Position numbers and translations under genes: made by a program. 64,000 nucleotides of DNA, taken from assembly GCF_023343835.1 (NCBI RefSeq), contig NC_064449.1:4997778-5061777 (forward strand). The letters are read 5' to 3'. The notes under the pieces were generated by a model. The model saw nothing but the letters and a program-made list of their open reading frames with translations. It did no database searches and had not been told where the DNA came from. Source of the DNA: Lagopus muta (Eukaryota; Chordata; Aves; Galliformes; Phasianidae). This document shows, one piece after another, positions 38,401-50,300 of this stretch (positions are counted from its first letter, which is position 1; each line of letters opens with the position of its first letter).

Positions 38401-40866
38401 CTGATGCAGACTGTCCTCTCTTTAGGTCTCATGTTAGAGGTTATATGGTCTTTTGAGGGAATTATTACTCAGGTTAAAATGCTCTGTACTCCTTATTAAC
38501 AGTGAGAATTTTGGTAACTCTGTATTGGATTTTTTTGCCTGTAGCGTCTATGAAGTGTCAGTTCTAAGTTACTATGAAATCAAGTGAATCAATTCTCCAT
38601 GGAAGGCATTGTGTCTCTCTGTAGCTACTTGAGACTTACCAGCCCTGTGTCCCTGCAGCACGTCCAGCCACCTGTGGCCTTCTGGTGACTAGCTGTTGTT
38701 CTCAGACTTCCCTAATCTGTGGGTTTCAGCATCTCCCGACGTGTAATACTTGCTAAATCTTCACATTCTGTCCTTGCAGCTTCTCAGCTTATATTAAACT
38801 GACCGCATGATGAAGTTTGTGCTCATGGACACTTAGAATTGTGAGCTGTTGCACTGGTTGGTGTAAAGAGACGTGTTCTGCTCAGATCCTTGTGCTGTAG
38901 CTGCAGGTTGAGAGTTCTGCTTGTACTTGGTTGAAGAGCAGATAAGTATGCTGGTAGCTTTGAAGATGAACTGCATATTGAGCTAATTTTCACGTATGCA
39001 GAAACTTGCTTTTTATAATGTTATTCCCAATAATAGATAAATACAAAGTTCAAGCTACATACTATCCAGAATACTATATAAGGGGCAACTGCAGTGATGA
39101 AAGGAAGAAAGTTTGGGGTTCTGCTGTAGAAGGAAGAAATGCTATGGAGATTTGGGGTGGATAGGGTGGATATCATGAAAAACATTTTCATGGTGAAAAT
39201 CATGAGCCGGTTGAATGGAATTGCCCAAGGAAAGCATGGAGTCGCCTTGAGTAGGAAGAGTTTGGACAAACACCTGTCAGAAACAATTTGATTAGGAAGG
39301 AAAGGATCATAAGAAAGATATTGCTGGTTTCAAATGTAATGGTCTCGCTGTTACTGTTTTTTGACTTGGGAAAAAAAATAAACTATTTTTGATGCTTAAG
39401 ACAGGATGCCAATTTGCACTTTGCTTCCCCTTGCACCTAAAAATATGACTCAGCTGACTCTGGTAATGTATTTGAGCCCTGTGATTGTGTTGTGGTAACA
39501 ACATGTGATACTCTTAACCTTTTTCTGTCTGCTGAACTGAAAATGGATAATAGCAATTTCAATTATAGTATTGTCTGATCCTTTCATGACTGTTTCCAGG
39601 CACATTATGGTTCTGTATGTACATGTTGCCTGTTGCCAAGTACAGTTACTGCCCAATTTACAGGGGTCTTTTTGTTGGAGTTGTACAGAGGTATTGCTGC
39701 TGATTTTTTTTTTTAGGCTCTTTGAGAGACAATAGGGAATACATGACAAAACCAGTTATTGACTGCTAATGACTGGTTGAGGAAAACAAGGAATGTTGAA
39801 AATGAAGCGTGGAGGAAGGATATACTGGAATCAGTAGAACTAGAACTGTACATCACTAGAGTTTTTTTAATTAAGTCTTAAGCCCATTCTTCTTTATTTT
39901 GTTTTACTTGAATTCAGCAGTTCAGGAAGTGGCTCTGCAGTGTTGGCTGTTGGTAATATAAACCAGCAGCCCTGTGTGCCCCGCTAATTTCTGCGAGTAT
40001 ACCCAGGCTCGTTCTTCTCTTCTGATTTATGAGCAATTTGCAGCCTGCAGTTGGCTGGGTGTAGGGGTTTGTGAGCCTGTGTACCAGTGTCAGTTCTTTG
40101 GTCTGAGGAGAATTTATATGTTCTTCTACTGTCTGTGCACACAGATGCTTCTCTGTCATCTATTGGACTTAGGATATACCAGCATCACCTCATCATTCAT
40201 ACCTGCCATGCATTCTGGTGGTCTTCTTTACCTTGGGACTGTGCTTGGTGTTGTAGAATCCAGTAATATAGGTGAACAGAAAATGCTTGTGAATGTGTGG
40301 ACTTCATAAACTAAACCAGACATCTTATGCCTGAAGAAAACAGTGTTTGGAAGATAGCATTCATACAGAACACACTTTTTAAAGCTCTTTATTGTTGCTT
40401 ACGTACTGAGAAAATAATAACTGATTTTTAAAGAATGTGATTCTGAATTTAAAATTTATTAACAATAATGCTGATAACTTTAATTTCTGCTATAGGGTCT
40501 ATTTTCATATTTTTCTGTTTGTTGTTTTTTTTTTTTTTTAATAGCATTTCTTATAATTAATGTGGAATTCCTCCCTGTCCCCCACAGATTTCTTTCTTTG
40601 GATCCAAAGCTGTTGGAAGAAGAAGTCCTGACAGCCCCATGTTGAGCAAAGCTGAATTTGTTGAGAAGGTTCGACAGAGCAACCAGGCTTGCCACGATGG
40701 CGACTTCCATACAGCAATTGTGTTGTACAACGAGGCCTTGGGAGTTGATCCTCAGAACTGCATTCTGTACAGTAACCGTTCAGCAGCCTACATGAAAATC
40801 CAGCAGTATGACAAGGCCCTGGATGATGCCATCAAAGCAAGACTTCTGAATCCTAAGTGGCCAAAG
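34968..40866 (+). CDS. TTC28: TTC28, first two coding exons (gene continues past the window)
   Basis: Tetratricopeptide repeat protein 28 is a very large (about 2,500 aa in human) TPR and CHAT-domain protein. It is linked to midbody/cytokinesis and the mitotic spindle. Exon 1 is 34968-35060 (MEQQAAPPAPPG and a basic GRGRRRRERD stretch, residues 1-31). Exon 2 is 40588-40866 (residues 32-124), with SKAEFVEKVRQSNQACHDGD, VLYNEALGVDPQNCILYSN and YMKIQQYDKALDDAIKARLL, nearly identical to human, i.e. the first two TPR units. Exon phases match (CGG|ATT). The rest of the gene, starting with AYFRQG in human, is not within the window. The region from 40867 to the right edge is its next intron; the corresponding human intron is also very long. 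Confidence 0.94.
35656..36790 (-). mobile_element. CR1 LINE 3' fragment, longest in the window
   Basis: About 1.1 kb of reverse-oriented CR1, from CATAGGATGGTTTAAGTTGG at the 3' end through the 3' UTR into remnants of the ORF2 3' region. Complement strings such as GTCTAGGTCTCTCTGG and TGTCATGGGTCTTAGTG are typical. It is broken by stops, so inactive. Confidence 0.88.
37759..38380 (-). mobile_element. CR1 LINE 3' fragment
   Basis: Reverse CR1 starting TTCACAGAATCAGAAC and GGTTGGAGGGGACCTTACAG, extending about 620 bp into the older ORF2-end region (CTCAGCTTGGTGTCATCTGC). Diverged and inactive. Confidence 0.85.
39170..39300 (+). mobile_element. Diverged CR1-like fragment
   Basis: Weak resemblance to the CR1 3' region (GGAATTGCCCAAGGAAAGC, GAAGAGTTTGGACAAACACC). 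It is much older than the others; the boundaries are uncertain. Confidence 0.4.
40588..40866 (+). CDS. TTC28: TTC28 coding exon 2
   Basis: 279 nt, 93 codons, phase 0 at both ends. It encodes ISFFGSKAVGRRSPDSPMLS, SKAEFVEKV and two TPR units ending LLNPKWPK. Acceptor CCCCACAG, donor AAG|GTAAGA. It is essentially identical to human from LSKAEFVEKV onward. Confidence 0.97.
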
Positions 40867-42760
40867 GTAAGAAAGTGTATTACTCTATCAAGAGGATCTT
40901 CATCAGGGTTATTTCCCATACTGATAACCTAATGTAGAGAACTGCAAATAGTTCTGGGTTAACATCTGCTTTTACTAAAGGCTCTAGATAATTTTTTTGT
41001 CTTCAAAAGTTGTTTAACCTGAGTTTCCTGCTGGGTATTAAACTTTTTTTGTGTGAGGTGCAATACTGTCTTACTACTTTAAACCACCGTGGTTTCTGAG
41101 TTGTGAAGACCAGGCATCTTATAACAGTTAGCTTTGCATCCAGGAGCGTTTTGTTGCAACGTAGCATGGAGGTCAGTAGTAACAATGGAGCAATAAAATC
41201 TTTACAATAGTGTTCAAAGAGTTTTTGTGTATGTGATGGATAAACATTTTAAGAAATGTGCACCTCAGTGTACTTGGCAAAGTCTGAACGTGCAAGGAAA
41301 TGTTTATAAAGAGTAGATGGTGTTGATTACCTGTTCCTTCCGGGATTGTTTCCCACTGGCTGATTTTGATTGCTTCAATGGCTCTGACTGTCTAGCTAGC
41401 TAACTCGGGATCTGCCCTTTACATGCTAATCCATTTTAATAGAATGTACTCCAGATTGCATTTTCCTGTCCTTTGCTCGCATAGTCTTACCAGTCACTTT
41501 AGTTAATGATACCATTTAAGACCAGATTTATCATCTAGCTTCCTCTCCTCTATTTTTATAAAACGGCATTCTTTCTAGTTAGAACTGTTCCTAGATAAAT
41601 GTGTGTGGTTTGAGGATTCAGTCCTGGGAAAGCTACTGTTTCTGCAGCTCCAGAAACATCACCTTACCTACTGAGGTATGTGTCTGCCTCAGAAGGAATG
41701 ACAGGGCTTGCAATGTATGAATGTGTTTAAAGACAAAGGAAGAATGTTGTCTTTTCATCAGTACAATCTCTTCACAGCATTGCTTTTGTCTCAGCCTTTG
41801 ACCATGGGCATGCTGTGACAGCTTGTCTGCTAGGCTGGGCTTCCTGCAGTGGTTCCCTCGCTAGGAGAGAGAGGATCCAGCAGGGTTTTGATGGATCCTT
41901 CTGAAGGAGAAAAGATTGTCATGTCTTCTTCCTCCTCCCCCCCGTCTTTTGCTCAAAATTGGATATCTCATCTATGGAACATTTGAAGACAAAAGTGTAA
42001 TTTTAAACTCAGTTTATTTGTTTGTTAAGACCAGAAAACTGCTTTAAATGTTATTGAAAGTGTTTCCTAAAGCTCTGCCCGCTCGCAGTCACAAAAAGAA
42101 AAGCACAGCCCAGGGAAAGAGCTTCAGAGCTGAAACACGGAGTCTGTTGGTGAGAATTTCCTGTTCAAAGAATATTCATTGTAATTCTGTTTCCATAAAA
42201 TACCAGTAAGGAAAGTGTCTAGAAGTGTCAGATGAATGTTGTGTTAAAAGTGCACCCCCACTAATGTTGAAACCCACAGCTATCAGCTAAGCTCTGCTAA
42301 TTGCTGGGGCTGTTACCTGAGACAGAGCAGTTCTGTCTGCTTGCAGCACAGCAGCTGCAGCAGTTGTCTTAGCGTTACTAACAGTCAGTGCAAACATAAA
42401 CACTAATGAGCTCTGATTACTTTACCACTGCGAGATGGTGCTTTGTCTGTTGGAATTCTGCATCTCTCTACAATGAACTCTATTTTACAGATATTTGAAC
42501 TTTCTTTTTTCTTCTTTTTTTTTTTTTATTCTTTTGCATTTCTCTGGAATGGAGACTGAAAAGTGCTGCTAAAGCAGAGGGATTTGGTGTTTGCAGGAGC
42601 TCTTGGGCAACTCTCCTGTATGGAAAAATCACAGAGGAGTCTTTGTTTCTTTTTTTATTTGGTTAAAGAACAGAAATATAAATGAGCTTTCTGGCTGAAC
42701 TGGAAAACAACTTTTGGTCATGTGAAGCAGAGGCGAAGCTGCACACTCCTGGCTCCTGAG

Positions 42761-42846
42761 TTGTTTGTTTTGTTGGTTTCTTGTTTGGTTGTTGGGTTTT
42801 GTTTTTTTTTTTGGGGGTTTTTTGGTTTGTTTTTTTTTTTTGTTCC
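42761..42846. repeat. T/G-rich low-complexity tract
   Basis: About 85 bp made almost only of T and G on the plus strand, including runs of 12-14 T and a GGGGG block. It could be a degraded poly(T) tail or simple repeat; no flanking element is recognised. Confidence 0.7.
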
Positions 42847-45800
42847 TCTTCCTATTTTTCTGGTAAATAAATGTGGTGGCTTCCCTTTCTCCTGCATGCA
42901 GCTCCTCTCCTCTGAGACTGTGTTGTGAAAGGCCACTCCTCTGTGTTTCGGTGGTAACGGCAGGAATGCAAGGTAGCATTGGTGTGCCTCCTCAACTGTT
43001 TCTGATTAGTGAATCAGTTCTTACCCAACTGAAGTGCTTTGGAAGTCACAGCAGAGATGGGAGATCCTGGAAAGGAGGCAGTGAGATCTGCGTGGTATGT
43101 TTTCCTCATTTAAATGCAGTTTGTTTTAAGCCATCTTAGATTTAAAAAAAAAAAAAAGGGAAAAATGTACTTTGAGGATTTATTAACTACCCCGATACTT
43201 TTTTGTGCACAGAGATTTCAGGTTGGATCAGATGTAGAAATAGCAAATAGATGATGGTGCTCAGAGATCTTGGTGGAGGGTTGGTAGCCACACTCACTTG
43301 ATGCTGGTGTCCCTTCTTAGTAGCTGGACTTCAGCTCGTCAGTGGGAAGCAGCAGGAGGGCACTGTCTGAAGTTGAAAACTTATGTTGCGTATTTCAATA
43401 TCAGAAGCTCCTTTGTAATTAGTTTAAGAATCTATTTGGATCTTATTGATAGAATGTACGTGGGAAAACTTGAAATTAATGCATCTAAAAACCTAATCCA
43501 TATTGCTGATTAGCCAGAAGAGGGAGCTTGACAGATGTGGCTTGTAATTTCTTGCAAAAAAATCTGAGTTTTTAAATATTGAAGTTTTTACTTCAGCAGT
43601 AGAAAAACGAATGGTTCTTGAATCCAGGTTTTCTGAGATCAAAGTTATTAGATGTATGCTTCTTTATCAGCCTTTATCTTGGTATATGTTTGTTATGTAA
43701 AGATACATTTATTTTTGTCACCAGCATCTACAATGCTCGTAGGGAATATCACAGCTGAGATCTTGCATGTGTTTGGAATAAATGCGTTCCCACTCTGTAA
43801 TCAAGCCAGTGCATTAAGCTGATCCATACTTCAGAGGATGGCAAACAAAAACCAAGAGGCATTATGAACTAAAGCTGTGAAATGAGACAGCGCAGAAAGC
43901 AGGAAGGGCTTGTTCTGCTTTCAAACACAGTTATGTATCACTCCGGATTTTTTTTATACAGCTTTTATTTCCATTCAGGCCCTGAGGTAATTCAAACTTT
44001 GGTGCTTCCCCACTCACAGTTCTCCCAAGTTATTTCTTGTGAGGTCATGGCAATAGGAATTCATTTAGAATACTGTGAAGCCTGAGCAGTGTTTCTGTAA
44101 TGCAATGTAACTTGGTTTGCCGTCGTTCTGCACCACTGGGACCCAGTGTGCTGTGTGCCCAGATGAGCTCTTAGAGTACATACTCCCATTACAATCATCT
44201 TCTTCTGAACTTAATAGAAAAGAAAAGAGGCTGTATTACAAAAAGCTGTGCCTGAAAGTCTTTCTTTTAACAGAGCTCGCTTCCTCCATCTTTTAAATCG
44301 GTCTTTTAAACATTAGTTGTTTATTAATAAGCAAGTATATTTATACAAATACATCTGCTTATCTACTGCAGCTTTAAACCAAACACGGGTAATGAATATA
44401 TGATTACAGTAAGAAATACCTGGTCTGTAACAGATCAGAGTAACTTAGTGTGGGTCTCATTATGTGGCTGTGGTGTTTTTTCCACCACCACCACGTGAAA
44501 CTCACGTTTGCAGTGTTTGTTTGGCAGGATGGCTCATCAGTTCTGCTATTCAAAATACTTTGTGTAATTGTCATTGAGAAGTTCAAAGATAAAAGGATGT
44601 TTCAGGAATTAAATTATATTTTGGGAATACCCTACAGGCAAATCAGATCAGGCTCATTTAGCTCTTTTGATTTCCTGCCAAGCAGCTCTTTTTGTTTTGC
44701 TGTGATCTGGCTCTAGCAAAGTTCTATTCAGTTGTGCAGGCTGCGTGGCTGTGAAGAGAATCCTTGGCATGGTGAGCAAAAATGAGGGATACATTCTGTG
44801 GCTGACGTCTGAACATGAACAGTCTCTTGGTTCTTGCTGATGTTTTGGATGTAGGTCTTGTTTGGTTTTTGTCCTCAAATTACTGGAAAAATATACTGTG
44901 GCTTAAATGGTTTAAATTTGGGTCTAATTTTGTGTTAAAGTGTAGGTTTCAGTAACTGTTGCAAATTCATGCCTCAGATATAGAGAAATAGCTGGTCCCA
45001 GTGTGATGAGCTCATGGCTGTGAGGTAAGCAGCCTTCCCAGCAGGGGAACAAAGCCTTATCTAACTAGGAGCTACAGCTTGAGGGCAGAGCTGATAATCA
45101 CTTTGACTGTGAGGGGAAACAGGTCCCTTCAGAAGTGGAAATGGTTTGAGCCTGCCGTGACAACAGCTTGATTTATTTTAGTATACAAACATCAGAAATG
45201 GAAAACAAACAAGTGGAAAATCCAAACTCCTTCTGAAGAAAAAAGAAGTTAATTGAACGTTGAACAAACTAGAAAATGCATTGGATTTCCTTAGTCCTGA
45301 TGCTTAACCATGCAATTTTGCTGCCTTTTATAGCTTGTATTAGCTGTGTTTGTATTCCTTTCTTAGTCATGGTTAACTTCTACGTGGCTTTGAGACATTT
45401 GGTAAATGTTTTGTACTGTTCAAATTCAGAAATACTGAGGCAGTGCTTCCCACCCTGTCCTCAGGTACTCTGAGGGGAAAGTCCCTGCTCTTGAGTGATA
45501 ACCAGCAATCAGAGTGCAAACGTGAGCTGTCTGGTGAAATTCTATTTTAGAGTACCCAACCTCTTGGTATCTAAGATTTGGTCTGTGGGAAACAGCAGAC
45601 AGTATTTGGGTGAGAATAATTAACTGTTTTCTTGTATTGATTTATGGCCTTAATATCCCATCAGAAAAGCTGTTTGCTCACAAGGATGAAATGATTTGTC
45701 AGACTTGAATGTATTTGGCTACAAGGATGTTCAAACCAAAGTCTAATGTTCAGCCAGGAGCTACAGAGAGGAACTCTGAAGAGTTTAGCTGATGGGAGAA

Positions 45801-46510
45801 GAATGCTCTACGCATGTGTAAACTTAAAGAAACTGGAATGAATGACTCCCATTTCACATCAGTGCAAGTTTCTCTTACTGATCTTTGTCCATTTCCTGTG
45901 CTTCATTTAAAAATGTGCCTTTGTCTATGCAGATGATGAAGAAATCTGAAAGACAAAACAGAAAGAGGAGGGGATTTTGAGCTGTGAAGCCTTTGTGTAT
46001 GAAATGCCAGGAGGGTTTTAGATGTTGTCGTGTAACAGTGAGGGAATTTGGTGAAATAGCTTGCATGGGTATTTTCTTAATTCACTCCAGCTGTTAATGG
46101 TGTGATCAGACCTGTTAAAAAAGCAAAGGGACATTTGCTCATCCTCTTGTACTTCTGACTGCTTGAGTATCTTTACATATTTATCCACATGTGCTGTAGT
46201 AATCCATAACAACCTAAAATTTTCTCCAAGAATTGCAAGTAAAATGCCCATCCTCCCTTGTGTGTAGAACTTCTAAGAAAAGAATGTGACTTGACCACAT
46301 AATGTTTCTCATGAATAGGCCTCTTGTTTTTAATTTGATGAGCAAGGAACTTTCCAGTCCTGTTCTCCTGCTTACAATCTGTCCTTAATTTACAGAAAGA
46401 TGCATTCCAGTTTTTCAAGCATAAAACTGTTGAGCAGATTTTTTTGGCTTTAGTAGAACTTGATGTGTTACGTTATCCTGAGACTCGTGCGTTTGTTGCT
46501 GTCTTTCCAT

Positions 46511-46990
46511 GTCACAGAATCACAGCAGAGCTGAAGCTGGAAGGGGCCTCTGGAGGTCATGTAGTCCTGCCCCTACTGCTGAAGACAGGTCCATCTAGAG
46601 CAACTTGTCCAGGACATTGCCCACTTGGGTTCTGAATGCCTCCAAGGATGGAGTCTCTGTAGCTTGTCTGGGCAACCTATTCCAGCGTTTGACCACCTTC
46701 ATGCACAAAAAATTGTCTTATATTTAAATAGAGTTTCTTACATTGAAGTTTGTACCTGTTGCATCTGGTCCATTTGCTGGTATCAATGAGAAGAGCCTGG
46801 TTCCATTTCTTTACTGTTGGGTGTTCATATCCATTGGTAAGGTTTAGTCTTCTACTGTGTCTTCTCCAGGTTTAACAATGGAAGGAATTGGCCTCTGTTT
46901 GTATGACCAGCAGGCCAGTCCCTCAGTCATCTTTGAGGCCTTTTTGCTAGATTTGGTTCTGTTTGTCTCTCTTTCTTGTACCCAGAATTG
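46511..46990 (-). mobile_element. CR1 LINE 3' fragment (TTC28 intron 2)
   Basis: Reverse CR1 beginning TCACAGAATCACAGCAGAG, then GGAAGGGGCCTCTGGAGG and CTTGTCTGGGCAACCTATTC. The only obvious LINE in this part of the intron; diverged. Confidence 0.85.
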
Positions 46991-47352
46991 CTCACAGCAT
47001 TCCACGTATGTTCTTGTCTTAAATACTGCATGTATTTACTAGTTAAGGTTGGGTTTTTGTTGTTGTTGTTGCTGTATGTAGTGCCTTCTTCAAATCTTTT
47101 TCCCTTTCTCCTTTTTGAGCAATCCATTTTTTTTGCTTATTACATTAAGCCATCTATACTTGTGTTTGTTTTTTTTTTTAACTTCATGTCTTTTTTGGGA
47201 TGTATATCCAAATTAATAGAGCCTGGTTTTATTGTTATTAAGGAGTTGCAGTTATCTCAACTTTCTCTGTTCCTGTTCCTCCCATTTTTAATGCTGCTTC
47301 TTGATAATCCTCTTGAATGTAATGGCAAGTTCGTGTACCCTTTATAACAGGA

Positions 47353-47395
47353 TGTGTACACACACACACACATATATATATTATTTTTTTTTTCT
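47353..47395. repeat. (CA)n(TA)n microsatellite and T-run
   Basis: TGTGTACACACACA followed by ATATATATA and a T-run. It is a short compound dinucleotide repeat, probably length-polymorphic. Confidence 0.85.
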
Positions 47396-50300
47396 GGCGT
47401 TTTGTATAACATTCAATGTTCTTACTGTCTATAAGGCAGGCAGGGTAGTTCTTATTTTACCGATTGGAAGTTGAGAGGCAAAGAATGTTTCTGTTCTGTT
47501 TAGTCACCCTTGTGATAGAGCCAAGCCCTGTTGCATCCACATAATGTGTTGGCATAGATCTGAAGGCTGTGATAGCTGCATGACTGCTCTGCTGTCTTCC
47601 ATGCTGAAATGTCTGCCCTTGAGCTTTAGACCACGTGGATGTGGCTGTATTGCCCTAGGTTCTGGACCTAGGACAAGTAGACATGCTTTAAACAGTCTTT
47701 TAACTGTCAGGTGGGGAATCTGTGAAATACATTTCGTATAACCTATGTTCTGGTCACTGGGTTGTCCTTTTCTGCATCATTTTTTTTCTTTTCTCCTTAA
47801 TTAGGTACTTTAATAACGAGTATCATGTAGTGGTTTGGCAGCTTTATGGAGTTACGTTTTTCTTACAGTTCAGTCCAGTGGAATTATTCCGTTAATGTCT
47901 CTGTGCCAGAAGTGAAGGTTGTGGTATTGCTAAGGGAAAACTGTAGTGTGGATGTACTGCTTATACTTGCCTTTCCCTAAATTCTTAAAATCACAGAATA
48001 GCAGTAATATAACAGAGTGGGGGGTAAAAAGAACAACCCCCTTCACTGTGATTATATAAATTGTAAAAACAAACAAATAAATAATTTCCAAGAGTCATCT
48101 AAGTTGTCTTTTTGAGAAGAACGTACACCAAGAAGAGTTAAGAAAAAATATCTTGTTACTCGTTTGTTGAGAGTCAGAGCCACTGGGTGTCATTTTAAGA
48201 CATTTGGATTGTCTTCATCTACTTACATGGTACTGGATTTTGTATCCTGAATTTTTAGACTAAAACCTTAACCCTGAGGTGGTGCCACGTAACTTTTCTC
48301 ATCAGCTGCTTGCTTCTCCAGTGTTTTTTTTTTCCGGTTTATTCTTAGAGATGAGACAACTATTCCTGTTTTTTCTCAGCATAGATGCTGCAAATTTCCT
48401 CACCTTGGGGATTAATTTTTTTAGAAATCTTATGGTAATGGTTATTCATAGCCTGCGAGTTGAGGAACTGTGAAGAACTGCAATGAACAAAGCACACATG
48501 AGAGGGCACTCCTTGCACACGTAGTAATGCCTCTAGGATCTAACTTGGGAACAGATATTCACGTTTTTAGATGTTTCTAAGATACATTTATTTTCTGAAG
48601 TGTATGCTGTTCATAATGCTTTTTATTTTCCCTTGACTTGAATCTGGATGTGGCCAGTATGCATGTCCTGGTAAATTGGGCTTCCTGGGGTTGTAATGTG
48701 ACAGTAATGCATGTGGAAGGGGATCACCCATGTCTTATGTATGCTTTCTAGAATGGTTTTCTTTAAAATTTACATTAGGTGTGCACACTTCTTTTTCTTT
48801 GTGGTGTCCCTAGGCCCTCTTATTATGCTTTATTGCTACTTTTTACTGTATTTATGCTATTTCCTACTATGATAAATCAAGTCACAGAAAGCTGCTCCTC
48901 ACTTTTTTTAATTTATTTTTTTCATATGGTGGATAGATGTGTTTTTGCAGGCTGGCATCCTGAATTTATAGTGACTCTGGATTTGTGGTGTAGCTGTGAC
49001 CATCAGAAAGGATTTAAGCAGCACTAGGAAGTCTTTTTTAGACACCGTGGGTGAAAAGGACTGCAGTGTGCCTTATTTTTTGAGATCTGCTGGTAGGTGG
49101 TTGTCTGGCAGTAAAGAACAGGAGATGATCAGCCTGGGTACCCCTGAAATAAGCAGGAATACCCTTGGAAACCTACATTTCTTGTTTGGGTTTACAGTCT
49201 GATTGCATCATGGCGTGTCTTGACATTGCTGAGTCCTCATTGCAGACCTGCTACCCCGACAGCTCTCTGAGGAAATTAAGTGAAATGGAGAATTTGAGGA
49301 AACAAGTCACCAAGAGAAAACCCTAAAAATTGAGAAAGCAGGAAATTTTCTTGACTGATGAGTCAGAAGGAAGCACGAAGTGTCTATACGGCATATGTAT
49401 GTACTATGTGCTCTGAGTGCTCTGAGCCAAGATCAAGAAAACCCAAATAATTGGCAGTGAGGCTTGCTGAGAACTACTTAACAACTGAAGGCATTGTGTG
49501 GTCTAACGATTTTGACTTACTGGCCTTTCAGCACACCGGGGTTTTGTTCAGGAAACTATTCCTGCTGTCTTGCTTCCCTGTAGCTAAGTAGGGTGTGCTG
49601 TGTTTGTGATAATGGGAAGGCAGGGAAGGCAGAACAGGGAAAACTGCTGCATTAAGCTTAGGCACTGTCTGACTCAAAAGCACAGTGATGGTTCAGATGA
49701 ATTAGGGAAGAAATTTTCATATCAGTTCTTATTATTTCTATAAATACATCTTTTTTTTCTCTCAAAATGACTGCTTCCTCCACCCCAACCCTGACAGCAC
49801 TTAGGTCTCAGTCCTAGTATGAACTTTTATACAAAGCAGGTCGTGTCTTCCTCTGGCCACAGCTGTCTTTGTGCGTTTTCTTCTTTGCTTTAGAGGACAA
49901 ATGATAAAGCCCCTCCTGCTGTGTGGAGCAGCAGAAATAATTTACTAAGCATTTGGCTATTATCCACCAGTAGAGAATTTACTCCTGAAGTTAGAGAAGT
50001 GAATAAACAAAATTGAGCAATACTACGCTTTCTGTCATGTAGTTAATATATATTCCTGTTTGCTTTTGTTGTCTGGATTTAAGTTAGTTTTGAACTCTTA
50101 CCTTCTTTTCCTTCCCTTCTGAATGCCAAGTTTGCCTTCTGAAGTCAACTGAATCTCTGTAGAAGTTGAGAGAACTACTGTAAGACCCTAAACATGAAAT
50201 GCAAGATTTGAAAGCTGTGCAGTACGGTTATTTTTATAATTTCTTATGGCTTTTCCAGGAGTTGGCAGTGGTATGCAAATTCCTGTATTGCTTTTCTCAT

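Larger units (their letters stand above)
35061..40587 (+). other. TTC28 intron 1
   Basis: 5.5 kb, with two reverse CR1 fragments (35656-36790 and 37759-38380), one diverged CR1 piece (39170-39300) and the end of the CpG island. No additional exon or RNA gene is recognised. A T-run at 40520-40541 precedes exon 2. Confidence 0.75.
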
